Positions 31,230 to 41,300 of a stretch of DNA of 64,000 nucleotides are shown here, piece by piece. How positions within the stretch are numbered: the stretch's first letter is position 1; the number at the start of each line of letters is the position of its first letter. The DNA is from Ferrimonas balearica DSM 9799 (GTDB lineage Bacteria > Pseudomonadota > Gammaproteobacteria > Enterobacterales > Shewanellaceae), in assembly GCF_000148645.1 (NCBI RefSeq), contig NC_014541.1:372001-436000 (forward strand), written 5' to 3'. The notes under the pieces were generated by a model. That model worked only from the letters and a program-made list of their open reading frames with translations, searched no databases and was not told where the DNA came from. Position numbers and translations under genes: made by a program.

Positions 31230-31245
31230 AATGGTCATACCAATT
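31230..31245 (+). promoter_or_regulatory. PdhR operator
   Basis: AATGGTcatACCAATT, which departs from the consensus AATTGGTnnnACCAATT by one mismatch in the left arm. It lies 33 bases before the pdhR start codon and just after a candidate promoter, matching the autoregulatory operator of E. coli pdhR, which is released by pyruvate. Confidence 0.75.
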
Positions 31246-31278
31246 AACAAATTAGTTAACCAACGGATAACGAAATCC

Positions 31279-32034
31279 ATGACCTACCGTAGAATCAACC
31301 AGCCCAAGCTGTCCGACGTCATCTTGAAAGAACTGGAAAAGATGATCCTCGAAGGCAGCCTGAAGCCCGGCCAAAAATTGCCGCCGGAGCGTGAGCTGGC
31401 GGTGCAGTTTGAAGTCTCCCGCCCCTCGTTGCGAGAAGCGATCCAGAAACTGGAAGCCAAAGGGGTACTGACCCGGCGTCAGGGCGGCGGCACTTACGTC
31501 AAACAGCAACTATGGAACAGTCTGGCGGATCCCCTGGTGGAACTGTTGGCCAGCAACCCGGAGTCCCAGTACGACCTGCTGGAGTTCCGTTATGCCACTG
31601 AAGGGATGATGGCGTACTACGCCGCGGCCCGTGGCACCGATGCTGACCACGCCCAGATGCGACAGAAGATGGACACCATCAAGTCGGTACAGGGTGACAC
31701 CGAGGCGGAAGCCCAGGCCATCGTGGATTTCTACCGCAGCATTGCGGAAGCCTCCCACAACGTGGCGATGCTGCACCTGGTTCTCAGCCTGACGCCCCTG
31801 CTGGTGCGTAATGTGGCCGAAAACCTGGAGTTGCTGTACCGCCGCGAGCGCTCATCCGAGGTGGCCAACACCCACCGCGAAGCGCTGCTGGAAGCGATTC
31901 TGAAACGCGATCCGGAACTGGCCCGGCGGGCGTCTAACGACCACCTGGCCTACATCGAAGAAGTTACGCTGGAGGTCCGCCAAGAGGACAGCCGGCAGCA
32001 GCGGAGTCTGCGAAGAATGCGAAACGACCTATAA
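31279..32034 (+). CDS. pdhR: Pyruvate-responsive GntR-family repressor PdhR
   Basis: Repressor of the pyruvate dehydrogenase operon; pyruvate releases it from DNA. The ATG at 31279 gives 251 residues beginning MTYRRINQPKLSD, collinear with E. coli PdhR (254). An earlier in-frame start would add 32 residues without similarity. The winged helix covers about 8-70 (KLPPERELAVQFEVSRPSLREAI, LTRRQGGGTYV) and the FCD ligand domain follows (QYDLLEFRYATEG, EASHNVAMLHLV). It is the first gene of pdhR-aceE-aceF, with PdhR boxes in its upstream region. Confidence 0.96.
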   Translation: MTYRRINQPKLSDVILKELEKMILEGSLKPGQKLPPERELAVQFEVSRPSLREAIQKLEAKGVLTRRQGGGTYVKQQLWNSLADPLVELLASNPESQYDLLEFRYATEGMMAYYAAARGTDADHAQMRQKMDTIKSVQGDTEAEAQAIVDFYRSIAEASHNVAMLHLVLSLTPLLVRNVAENLELLYRRERSSEVANTHREALLEAILKRDPELARRASNDHLAYIEEVTLEVRQEDSRQQRSLRRMRNDL

Positions 32035-32101
32035 AAGGTCGTGATCGACTAAGGCCCGGGACAGGGCCCTCAATCACAAGCAACGATGGTGAGAGACAGT
32101 C

Positions 32102-34768
32102 ATGTCAGAACCGATGAATTACGACGTAGACAAGCAGGAAACTCAGGAGTGGCTGGAATCGCTGGCCGCCGTGATGCAAGAGGACGGCCTCGAACGGGCC
32201 CAGTTCCTGTTGGAGCAGATGATCAGCAAGGCCAAGCACGAAGGCGTTGACCTGCCCACTGGCATCACAACCAACTACATCAACACCATTGCTCCCAAGG
32301 ACGAACCGGCTTACCCCGGTGACAGCAGTCTTGAGCGTCGAATCCGTTCCATCATCCGTTGGAACGCCATCATGATCGTTCTGCGTGCTTCCAAGAAAGA
32401 TCTCGATCTTGGCGGCCACATGGCCTCTTACCAATCCGCCGCATCTTTCTATGAAGTGGGCTTTAACCACTTCTTCCGCGCCCCCAACGCGCAGGATGGC
32501 GGCGACCTGGTGTACTACCAGGGCCACATCTCTCCCGGCATCTACGCCCGCGCCTTCCTGGAAGGCCGCCTGAGCGAAGAGCAGCTGGACAACTTCCGTC
32601 AGGAAGTGGATGGCAAGGGCATCCCCTCCTACCCGCACCCGAAACTGATGCCGGAGTTCTGGCAGTTCCCCACCGTGTCCATGGGTCTTGGCCCGATCAG
32701 CGCCATCTACCAGGCTCGCTTCCTGAAGTACCTGGACGGTCGTGGCATGAAAGACACCAGCGCCCAGCGCGTTTACGCCTTCCTCGGTGATGGTGAGATG
32801 GATGAGCCGGAATCCCGCGGTGCCCTCTCCTTTGCTGCCCGTGAAGGTCTGGACAACCTGTGTTTCCTGATCAACTGCAACCTGCAGCGCCTCGATGGCC
32901 CGGTGATGGGCAACGGCAAGATCATCCAGGAGCTGGAAGGCCTGTTTAAGGGCGCCGGCTGGAACGTGGTGAAAGTGATCTGGGGCAACGGCTGGGACAA
33001 GCTGCTGGCCAAAGACACCTCCGGCAAGCTGCTGCAGCTGATGAACGAAACCGTCGACGGTGACTACCAGACCTACAAGGCCAAAAACGGCGCTTACGTG
33101 CGTGAGCACTTCTTTGGTCGTTACCCGGAAACCGCTGCCCTGGTCGCGGACATGACCGACGACGAAATTTTCGCCCTGCAGCGTGGTGGTCACTCCTCTT
33201 CCAAGCTGTACGCCGCCTACATGAACGCCAAGAACACCAAGGGCAAGCCCACCGTGATCCTGGCCAAAACCGTAAAAGGTTACGGCATGGGTGGCGCGGC
33301 GGAGGGCATGAACATTGCCCACCAGGTGAAGAAGATGAATGCCGAGCACGTGCGTCAGCTGCGTGATCGTCTGGGCCTGAAAGATCTGGTGTCCGACGAG
33401 CAACTGATGGACCTGCCCTACCTGAAGCTGGATGAGAGCAGCCCGGAGTACCGCTACCTGCACGCCCGTCGTGAAGCCCTGCACGGTTACACCCCGCAGC
33501 GCCTGCCCAACTTCACCCAGGAACTGGCACTGCCGAAGCTGGAGAGCTTCCAGGGCCTGCTGGATGAGCAGAAGCGTGACATCTCCACCACCATGGGTTT
33601 TGTCCGCGCCCTGAACATCCTGCTGAAGGACAAAGGCATCGGTAAGAACATCGTGCCGATCATTGCGGATGAAGCCCGTACCTTTGGTATGGAAGGCCTG
33701 TTCCGCCAGATCGGCATCTACAACCCGAAAGGCCAGACCTACACCCCGCAGGACCGTGACGTCGTTTCCTACTACAAGGAAGCCACCAACGGTCAGGTAC
33801 TGCAGGAAGGGATCAACGAGCTGGGCGCCATGTCCTCCTGGGTTGCGGCGGCCACCTCGTACAGCACCAACGATCTGCCGATGATCCCGTTCTACATCTA
33901 CTACTCCATGTTCGGCTTCCAGCGTGTGGGCGATATGGCATGGATGGCGGGTGACCAACAGGCTCGCGGCTTCCTGCTCGGCGCCACTGCCGGCCGTACC
34001 ACCCTGAACGGTGAAGGCCTGCAGCATGAAGATGGCCACAGCCACATCATGGCGGGCACCATCCCGAACTGCATCAGCTACGATCCGACCTTCGCTTACG
34101 AAGTGGCGGTGATCATGCAGGACGGCATCCAGCGCATGTACGGTCCGGCTCAGGAGAACGTGTTCTACTACCTGACCCTGATGAACGAGAACTACGCTCA
34201 GCCGGCCATGCCGGAGGGTGTGGAAGAGGGCATCCGCAAGGGCATCTACAAGCTGGAAAGCCATGCTGGCGACAACGGCAAGGTGCAGCTGCTCTCCTCC
34301 GGCACCATCATGATGCAGGTGCGTGAAGCGGCCCGCATCCTGGCGGACGATTACGGCATCGGTTCCGACGTGTTCAGCGTGACCTCCTTCAACGAACTGA
34401 CCCGCGACGGTCAGGACGCTGAGCGCTGGAACATGCTGCACCCGACCGAGCAGGCGCGTGTGCCTTACGTCACCACCGTTCTGGGTGACGCACCGGCCAT
34501 CGCTGCCACCGACTACATGAAGAACTACGCTGAGCAGATCCGTGCCTTTGTGCCGGCGCAAAGCTACAAGGTGCTGGGTACCGACGGATTCGGTCGCTCT
34601 GACAGCCGCGCCAACCTGCGTCGTCACTTCGAAGTGGACGCGGGCTACGTAGTGGTTGCGGCCCTGTCCGAACTGGCCAAACAGGGCAAGCTGGACACCG
34701 CCGTGGTGACCGAAGCGATTGCCAAATTTAACATCGATGCCGACAAGCAAAACCCGCTGTACGCCTAA
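32102..34768 (+). CDS. aceE: Pyruvate dehydrogenase E1 component AceE
   Basis: Thiamine-diphosphate-dependent decarboxylase of the pyruvate dehydrogenase complex; transfers the acetyl group to the lipoyl domains of AceF. The 888-residue homodimeric-type E1 matches E. coli (887). The thiamine and Mg site is seen as GDGEMDEPESRGALSF near residue 229 followed by LINCNLQRLDGPV. Further family segments are MGFVRALNILLKD and PIIADEARTFGMEGLFRQIG. A GAGAG site precedes the ATG. It is 67 bases after pdhR and 14 before aceF. Confidence 0.98.
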   Translation: MSEPMNYDVDKQETQEWLESLAAVMQEDGLERAQFLLEQMISKAKHEGVDLPTGITTNYINTIAPKDEPAYPGDSSLERRIRSIIRWNAIMIVLRASKKDLDLGGHMASYQSAASFYEVGFNHFFRAPNAQDGGDLVYYQGHISPGIYARAFLEGRLSEEQLDNFRQEVDGKGIPSYPHPKLMPEFWQFPTVSMGLGPISAIYQARFLKYLDGRGMKDTSAQRVYAFLGDGEMDEPESRGALSFAAREGLDNLCFLINCNLQRLDGPVMGNGKIIQELEGLFKGAGWNVVKVIWGNGWDKLLAKDTSGKLLQLMNETVDGDYQTYKAKNGAYVREHFFGRYPETAALVADMTDDEIFALQRGGHSSSKLYAAYMNAKNTKGKPTVILAKTVKGYGMGGAAEGMNIAHQVKKMNAEHVRQLRDRLGLKDLVSDEQLMDLPYLKLDESSPEYRYLHARREALHGYTPQRLPNFTQELALPKLESFQGLLDEQKRDISTTMGFVRALNILLKDKGIGKNIVPIIADEARTFGMEGLFRQIGIYNPKGQTYTPQDRDVVSYYKEATNGQVLQEGINELGAMSSWVAAATSYSTNDLPMIPFYIYYSMFGFQRVGDMAWMAGDQQARGFLLGATAGRTTLNGEGLQHEDGHSHIMAGTIPNCISYDPTFAYEVAVIMQDGIQRMYGPAQENVFYYLTLMNENYAQPAMPEGVEEGIRKGIYKLESHAGDNGKVQLLSSGTIMMQVREAARILADDYGIGSDVFSVTSFNELTRDGQDAERWNMLHPTEQARVPYVTTVLGDAPAIAATDYMKNYAEQIRAFVPAQSYKVLGTDGFGRSDSRANLRRHFEVDAGYVVVAALSELAKQGKLDTAVVTEAIAKFNIDADKQNPLYA

Positions 34769-34782
34769 GAGATTGCTGACTT

Positions 34783-36681
34783 ATGACTATTGAAATCAAC
34801 GTACCCGATATTGGTGCCGATGAGGTCGAAGTGACCGAGATCCTGGTTCAGGTGGGTGATCGCGTCGAAGAGGAACAATCCCTGATCTCCGTGGAGGGCG
34901 ATAAGGCCTCCATGGAGGTACCGGCCAGCGCCGCTGGTGTGGTGAAGGAGATTAAGGTAGCGGTAGGCGACAAGGTCGCCACCGGCTCTCTGATCATGGT
35001 GTTCGAGGCCGAGGGCGGTGCTGCCCCGGCCGAGCAAGCGGCTCCGGCTGCTGTTGCTGAAGCCCCGGCGGCGCCAGCTGCGGCCAGTGTACAGGCCGTT
35101 GCCGTACCGGACATCGGTGGCGACGAAGTGGACGTGACCGAGCTGCTGGTTAAGGTGGGCGATGTGGTCACCGAAGAGCAGCCGCTGATCACCGTGGAGG
35201 GTGATAAAGCCTCCATGGAAGTGCCGGCGCCGTTCTCCGGTACCGTGAAGTCCATCAGCATCAATGTGGGTGACAAGGTCTCCACCGGCTCTGTGATCAT
35301 GGAGTTTGAAGTGACCGGTGGCGGCGCAGCCGCTCCGGTGGCGAACGCCCCCGCCGCTGCGCCTGCCGCTTCCGGCAGCGAAGTGAAAGTGGTGGCGGTG
35401 CCGGACATCGGCGGCGACGCTGTGGATGTTACCGAACTGCTGGTGGCCGTGGGTGACCGCGTCACCGACGAGCAGCCGCTGATCACCGTGGAGGGCGATA
35501 AAGCCTCCATGGAAGTACCGGCGCCCTTCGCCGGTGTGGTGAAAGCGATCCGCATCCAGGTGGGCGACAAGGTGTCCACCGGCACTGAAATCATGGAGTT
35601 CGAAGTGGAAGGCGCTGCTCCGGCGGCCGTCTCTGCTCCGGCACCGGCACCGGCGGCTGCCCCGGCTGAGCGTAAGCCGGCCCCGTCAGCGCCGGCGGAT
35701 TCCGCCGAAGTGGCCTCCGTTGAAGCCGCCACCGGCTTTATCGAGAACAGCGCTTACGCCTACGCCACCCCGGTGATCCGCCGTATGGCCCGTGAGCTGG
35801 GCGTTGACCTGTCCAAGGTCAAAGGCACTGGCCGTAAGACCCGAATCCTCAAAGAGGACGTGCACAGCTACGTCAAAGCCGCCCTGGCCCAGGTGCAGTC
35901 CGGTGCTGTGGCCCCGGCTGGCAAGCACGGCGGTGGTCTGGACCTGCTGCCCTGGCCGAAAGTGGACTTCAGCAAGTTTGGTGAAGTGGAAAGCCAGCCG
36001 CTGTCCCGCATCAAGAAGCTGTCCGGTGCCAACCTGGCGCGCAACTGGGCCATGATCCCGCACGTTACCCAGTTTGACGAAGCGGACATCACCGACGTGG
36101 AAGCCTTCCGTAAGGAGCAGAACGCGGTGGTGGCCAAGCAGGAGCTGGGCTTCAAGATCACCCCGCTGGTGTTCATCCTCAAAGCGGTGGCCAAAACCCT
36201 GGCGGACCTGCCTCAGTTCAACAGCTCCCTGTCTGAAGATGGCGAGAGCGTGATCCTGAAGAAGTACATCCACATTGGCGTGGCGGTCGATACCCCCAAC
36301 GGCCTGGTGGTTCCGGTGGTCCGCGACGTCAACAAGAAAGGGATCTACGAGCTGTCCGAAGAGCTGATGGCGATCTCCAAGAAAGCCCGTGCCGGTAAGC
36401 TGACCGCGTCCGACATGCAGGGCGGTTGCTTCACCATCTCCAGCCTGGGTGGCATCGGCGGTACCGCCTTCACCCCGATTGTGAATGCACCGGAAGTGGC
36501 GATCCTCGGCGTGTCCAAGTCTGAAATGAAGCCGGTGTGGAACGGCAAGGAGTTTGCGCCGCGACTGATGTTGCCGCTCTCCCTGTCCTACGACCACCGG
36601 GTGATTGACGGTGCCGACGGAGCCCGCTTCTCCAGCACTCTGGCCGGTTACCTGTCTGATATCCGCAAGTTAGTGCTGTAA
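34783..36681 (+). CDS. aceF: Dihydrolipoamide acetyltransferase E2 component AceF, three lipoyl domains
   Basis: Core of the pyruvate dehydrogenase complex. The 632-residue protein has three tandem lipoyl domains, each with a GDKASME motif whose lysine carries lipoate (K41, K142 and K240), joined by Ala/Pro-rich linkers that act as swinging arms. Then come the peripheral subunit-binding domain around residues 325-365 ([19 protein letters not shown]) and the catalytic domain ending with [12 protein letters not shown], catalytic H605 and D609. The second and third lipoyl domains are nearly identical, pointing to recent duplication or gene conversion. A terminator follows, so lpdA is separately expressed at least in part. 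Confidence 0.98.
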   Translation: MTIEINVPDIGADEVEVTEILVQVGDRVEEEQSLISVEGDKASMEVPASAAGVVKEIKVAVGDKVATGSLIMVFEAEGGAAPAEQAAPAAVAEAPAAPAAASVQAVAVPDIGGDEVDVTELLVKVGDVVTEEQPLITVEGDKASMEVPAPFSGTVKSISINVGDKVSTGSVIMEFEVTGGGAAAPVANAPAAAPAASGSEVKVVAVPDIGGDAVDVTELLVAVGDRVTDEQPLITVEGDKASMEVPAPFAGVVKAIRIQVGDKVSTGTEIMEFEVEGAAPAAVSAPAPAPAAAPAERKPAPSAPADSAEVASVEAATGFIENSAYAYATPVIRRMARELGVDLSKVKGTGRKTRILKEDVHSYVKAALAQVQSGAVAPAGKHGGGLDLLPWPKVDFSKFGEVESQPLSRIKKLSGANLARNWAMIPHVTQFDEADITDVEAFRKEQNAVVAKQELGFKITPLVFILKAVAKTLADLPQFNSSLSEDGESVILKKYIHIGVAVDTPNGLVVPVVRDVNKKGIYELSEELMAISKKARAGKLTASDMQGGCFTISSLGGIGGTAFTPIVNAPEVAILGVSKSEMKPVWNGKEFAPRLMLPLSLSYDHRVIDGADGARFSSTLAGYLSDIRKLVL

Positions 36682-36688
36682 CTCCCAT

Positions 36689-36722
36689 AAGGCCGATTTA
36701 TGTGATCGGCCTTTTGTTTTCC
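36689..36722 (+). terminator. Rho-independent terminator after aceF
   Basis: AAGGCCGAT / ATCGGCCTT (36689-36697 and 36705-36713) with a seven-base loop, followed by TTGTTTT. It begins eight bases after the aceF stop. Confidence 0.85.
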
Positions 36723-36723
36723 C

Positions 36724-36752
36724 TTTAGTTTGCTGGGGGGCGGCAGTACAAT
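36724..36752 (+). promoter_or_regulatory. Candidate lpdA promoter
   Basis: A TACAAT -10 at 36747-36752 and a poor -35 TTTAGT at 36724-36729, 17 bases apart, directly after the aceF terminator. A separate lpd promoter makes sense because Lpd also serves 2-oxoglutarate dehydrogenase and glycine cleavage. Confidence 0.4.
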
Positions 36753-36795
36753 GCCGCACGCCCCCAACGGAATACAGAATAATCAGAGGAACATC

Positions 36796-38223
36796 ATGAG
36801 CAACGAGATCAAGACTCAGGTCGTCGTACTCGGCGCTGGCCCTGCAGGTTACTCCGCCGCTTTCCGTGCGGCTGACCTGGGCCTGGAAACCGTCATCATT
36901 GAGCGCTACAGCACCCTCGGCGGTGTCTGTCTGAACGTAGGCTGCATCCCCTCAAAAGCCCTGCTGCACATCGCCAAGGTGATTGACGAGGCCAAAGTGA
37001 TGGCCGACCACGGCGTAACTTTTGGCGAGCCGAACATCGACCTGGACAAGATCCGTGCCCACAAAGAGAAGGTGATTGGTCAACTGACCGGTGGCCTGGG
37101 TGGCATGGCCAAGATGCGTAAGGTCAAAGTGGTTAACGGTAACGCGCAGTTCACTGGTGCCAACAGCATCGACGTGACCGCCGAAGACGGCAGCGTCACC
37201 ACCGTGAAGTTTGACAACGCCATCATTGCTGCCGGTTCCCGTCCGATCCAGCTGCCCTTTATTCCGCACGAAGATCCGCGCATCTGGGACTCCACTGACG
37301 CGCTGGAGCTGAAAGAGGTTCCTGGTCGCCTGCTGATCATGGGCGGTGGCATCATCGGCCTTGAGATGGGCACCGTATACAAAGCCCTGGGTTCCGAAGT
37401 GGACGTGGTTGAGATGCTCGACCAGGTGATTCCGGCCGCCGACAAAGACGTGGTTCGCGTCTTTACCAAGCGCATGAACAAGAAGTTCAAGTTTATGCTG
37501 GAAACCAAGGTGACCGCTGTGGAAGCCAAAGAGGACGGCATCTACGTTTCCATGGAGGGCAAGAAAGCCCCGGCGGAAGCGCAGCGTTACGACGCGGTGC
37601 TGGTGGCCATCGGCCGTACCCCGAACGGTAAGCTGCTGGCGGCGGAAAACGCCGGTGTGGCGGTTGACGAGCGTGGCTTCATCAACGTTGATAAGCAGAT
37701 GCGCACCAACGTACCGCACATCTACGCCATTGGTGACATCGTGGGTCAGCCGATGCTGGCGCACAAAGGCGTGCATGAAGGCCACGTAGCGGCGGAAGTG
37801 ATCTCCGGCAAGAAGCACTACTTCGACCCGAAAGTGATCCCCTCCATCGCCTACACCGACCCGGAGATCGCCTGGGTGGGTCTGACCGAGAAGGAAGCCA
37901 AGGAGCAGGGCCTCAACTACGAAACGGCCACCTTCCCGTGGGCAGCCAGCGGCCGTGCTATCGCCTCTGATGCCGCTGACGGCATGACCAAGCTGATCTT
38001 CGACAAAGACACCCACCGCATCATCGGTGGTGCCGTAGCCGGCACCAACGCTGGTGAGCTGCTGGGCGAAATCGGTCTGGCCATCGAGATGGGTTGTGAT
38101 GCCGAAGACATCGCGCTGACCATCCACGCCCACCCGACTCTGCACGAGTCTGTGGGTCTGGCGGCGGAAGTCTACGAAGGCTCCATCACCGATCTGCCCA
38201 ATCCGAAAGCGAAGAAGAAGTAA
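36796..38223 (+). CDS. lpdA: Dihydrolipoamide dehydrogenase LpdA (E3)
   Basis: FAD- and NAD-dependent disulfide oxidoreductase re-oxidising dihydrolipoyl groups of the 2-oxoacid dehydrogenase complexes. The ATG at 36796, behind AGAGGA, gives 475 residues (474 in E. coli). The FAD motif is VVLGAGPAGYSAAF and the redox disulfide is C45-C50 in GGVCLNVGCIPSKAL. The NAD-binding motif GGGIIGLEMG and the C-terminal HAHPTLHES, with the catalytic His-Glu pair, are intact. An earlier in-frame start at 36730 would lie in the promoter region. Confidence 0.98.
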   Translation: MSNEIKTQVVVLGAGPAGYSAAFRAADLGLETVIIERYSTLGGVCLNVGCIPSKALLHIAKVIDEAKVMADHGVTFGEPNIDLDKIRAHKEKVIGQLTGGLGGMAKMRKVKVVNGNAQFTGANSIDVTAEDGSVTTVKFDNAIIAAGSRPIQLPFIPHEDPRIWDSTDALELKEVPGRLLIMGGGIIGLEMGTVYKALGSEVDVVEMLDQVIPAADKDVVRVFTKRMNKKFKFMLETKVTAVEAKEDGIYVSMEGKKAPAEAQRYDAVLVAIGRTPNGKLLAAENAGVAVDERGFINVDKQMRTNVPHIYAIGDIVGQPMLAHKGVHEGHVAAEVISGKKHYFDPKVIPSIAYTDPEIAWVGLTEKEAKEQGLNYETATFPWAASGRAIASDAADGMTKLIFDKDTHRIIGGAVAGTNAGELLGEIGLAIEMGCDAEDIALTIHAHPTLHESVGLAAEVYEGSITDLPNPKAKKK

Positions 38224-38239
38224 TCGGATAAAGCGCAAA

Positions 38240-38267
38240 AAAAAGGCGGCCTTGTGGCCGCCTTTTT
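38240..38267 (+). terminator. Rho-independent terminator after lpdA
   Basis: AAAAAGGCGGCC / GGCCGCCTTTTT (38240-38251 and 38256-38267) with a TTGT loop, 17 bases after the lpdA stop. The A-run on the 5' side also makes it a potential terminator for the minus strand. Confidence 0.92.
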
Positions 38268-38347
38268 GCGTCTTGCGGTGAACTTTTGGTTGGGATCCCG
38301 TAGAGTATCGTCGATTCGACAATAACAAGAATATGGGACCAGGGTTG

Positions 38348-41300
38348 ATGCGCGTTTTCCTGCTGCTGTGGTTGTGTGTGCTGCAGAGTCTGACGCCTGC
38401 CATGGCCTCGGCATTGCGCTGGGTAAACGCGGAGCAGGGGCTTCAGAACCAGAGCGTGCTGGCGCTGGCGGAAGACAGTAACGGGCTGATGTGGATCGGC
38501 ACCGAGGATGGACTGTACCGCCTGACCGACCGCCGCCTGCGGCGCGTTGACCTGCAGGGCAGCCGACACCTGTTCGGCGAGAGCTTTATCCAGGCCCTGC
38601 TGCCACTGCCCAACCACCAGATGCTGGTGGCCACCGATGAGAGCATCTACCACTTCGACCTGTTTGAGAACCGGGCGGTGCCGTTAGCCGCCAGCCTCAA
38701 ACTGCCTGCCCATACCACCACCACCCGCTTCTACCTCGACACTCAGGACAACATCTGGTTTATCAGCACCGAAGGGGTGGTCTTTCGGCTGGCCCCGGAA
38801 CTGGATCTGTTTGAGGTCATAGGGACGCTGCCCCCGGCCCAACACTGGCGGGAACTCTACCGCGATGAACATGACCGCCTGTGGGCGATGAGTCGCCATC
38901 AGCTGGTGAGCCTTGAGGGGCGTTCGCTGGCCTCCCGAGACAACCTGTGGCCCTCCCAACGGGGCGAGTTGCGTGGCATCGCTGCGGATGGTCAGGGGCG
39001 GGTCTGGCTGGCCAGCTACAGCGGTCTCTATCAGCTCGACGTGGTGCGGGGAGCCGTGGCCCGCAAGCCCTTGCTGGACGTGCCGCTGCGGGACATCGAC
39101 GAGGACGGCAACGGCGGGCTGTGGTTGTTGGGGCGGGGAGAGCTCTATCACTGGGCCGCCGGCGCACCGAGGCCGGTCAAGGTCGAGCTGGATCTGCCCA
39201 GCAATTTTCGCTCAGAGTCCCTGTTTGCAACCCAGGTCGACAGTCAGGGCCGGCTCTGGCTTATCAGCAGCTATGACGGCCTGGTGGGCTACCGCCATGA
39301 CGCGCCTTTCCTGCTGGAGCAGATCAACACCGAGACCCACCCCAACATCGGCCACGACATGACCTGGGACATCTACGCCAAAGGGCCGATGCGATACCTG
39401 GCCACGGATGGCGGCGTGCAGTGGGTCAATCGCGACAGCGGTGAGCATGGCACCGTGACGCTGCCAGAGATGCGGGATGCCGGGGCGGCATTTGCCCTGT
39501 GGCCAATGGATGAACAGACCCTGGTGGTGGCCAGCACCGAGGGGCTGTATCAGCTTGATACCGAGCGTCTCGAGGCGCGCCCCCTGACCGATATGGGCCT
39601 GCCCAACCTGCGCCAGAACCTGGTCTACAACCTGATCGACGATGGCCATCAAGTGTGGATCGTCACCGATCGTTACCTCTATCGCTGGTGGCCCGCACAG
39701 CAGCGCAGCGAACGGTTTGAATTGGATGGCGAGCCTCTGCTGGGGGTTCGCAATCTGGCGCGTGGGCCGGATGGCCGGCTCTGGTTTGGCGGTGAGAACC
39801 TGCTGGCCTACCAAGGCCCGGAGGGGGAGTTTACCCGGGTGCTGACCGCCCGCACGGTGGACCAGCGCAAGCACTCCATCGGTTTTTTGGCGCCCCAGCC
39901 GGATGGCAGCCTGTGGTTTGGCAGCTACGGCCGCGGGGTTTGGATGTACGACCCCCGTTGGCGCGAGTTCCGTCACCTCAGCGAACAGTGGAAGCTGGAC
40001 TGCGACAGCGCCTACTTCGGTGCCCTGGTGGAGGGACAGATGGTGATTGGCTGCAGCCGCAATCTGTTTGTGGTCGAACCGCACCTGCAAACCCTCTACG
40101 GCCTCGACCCCTACGATGGCCTTGGACTGAACGACTTTAACGAAAGCGCGCTGTTCTATGACTCCGAGGCCGGCGGCCTGATGCTGGGCGGTGTCAACGG
40201 CGTGGTGGTGGTGGATCCCAAAGCGTTGGCTCCCCAACCCAAGCACGATCGGGCCATCATCGAATCGCTGGAGGTGCACTACCTGGATGGGCATCGTCAG
40301 CTCTGGCTGCAGCCAGAAGGTCGGCTGATCAACATTGAGCCGGATTACCAGCTGCTGGCGCTGCAGTTCGCCAGCAACCGACAGCTGGACCGCACCCCCA
40401 AGCACTTCCGTTACCGTCTGAACCATAACGGAGTGGTGGGTGAGCTGGTGGATTTCCCGAATCAGGGGCAACTCACCTTCAGTGGCCTCAAGCCGGGCCG
40501 CTATGAGCTGGAGCTGTATGGCGTCAGTCAGGGGATCTGGTCCGTCGTGCCGAGCCGGGTCAGCTTTATGGTGAACCAGCACTGGTGGCAGAGCGAGCCG
40601 GTCAAAGCGCTGGCCGGTTCCGCCCTGGTGGCGTTCCTGATGCTGGGGCTGCTGCAGCGCCAACGTCAGGTGCGTCGGATCCGCCAGTTCAATACTGAGC
40701 TGAGCCAGAGCCAGCAACGCCTGCACCTGGCCCTCAGCGCCGGTCGCTCCGATACCTGGGAGTGGGACAAAGCCAGCAACCGCTTCCGGCTGGAGAACCA
40801 CCAGCGGTGCCTGGGTGAGGATGACGAGCCGCGGCTGCTGGAGATGAACCAGATGACCATCCACCCGGACGATCGCCTCCGGGTCTGGCGCGCCTGGCGT
40901 GAGCACTATCTGGGGCTGTCTGAACACTACGACGTTGAGTACCGGCAAGCTGATCTGCAGGGACGCTGGCGCTGGATCTGGGCCGCGGGCAAAGCGGTAG
41001 AGCGGGACGAGCGCAACGGCCAGGCCCGCCGGGTGGTGGGGATCTACTCCGATATGACGGCACACCGCCGTCTGGAAGAGGAACATGGTCTGTATGCCCA
41101 GGCCATTGAGAACACCGCTGAAGGGGTGGTGATCCTCGACCATCAGCTGATGGTGCAGGGCTGTAACCCGGCGGCAGAGATGATCCTCGCTACGCCCCGG
41201 GCCCGGCTGATGGGCGATCGTTTCCATCACTACTGGTATCGCGAGCAGGGCCCGCAGCTGGATGCCGTTACCCGTGGCAACGCCAGTTGGCAGGGGGAGG

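Noticed and set aside
31250-31266. Fourth PdhR box in TTAGTTAACCAA
   Set aside because: The half-sites are separated by two rather than three bases and the left arm is poor.
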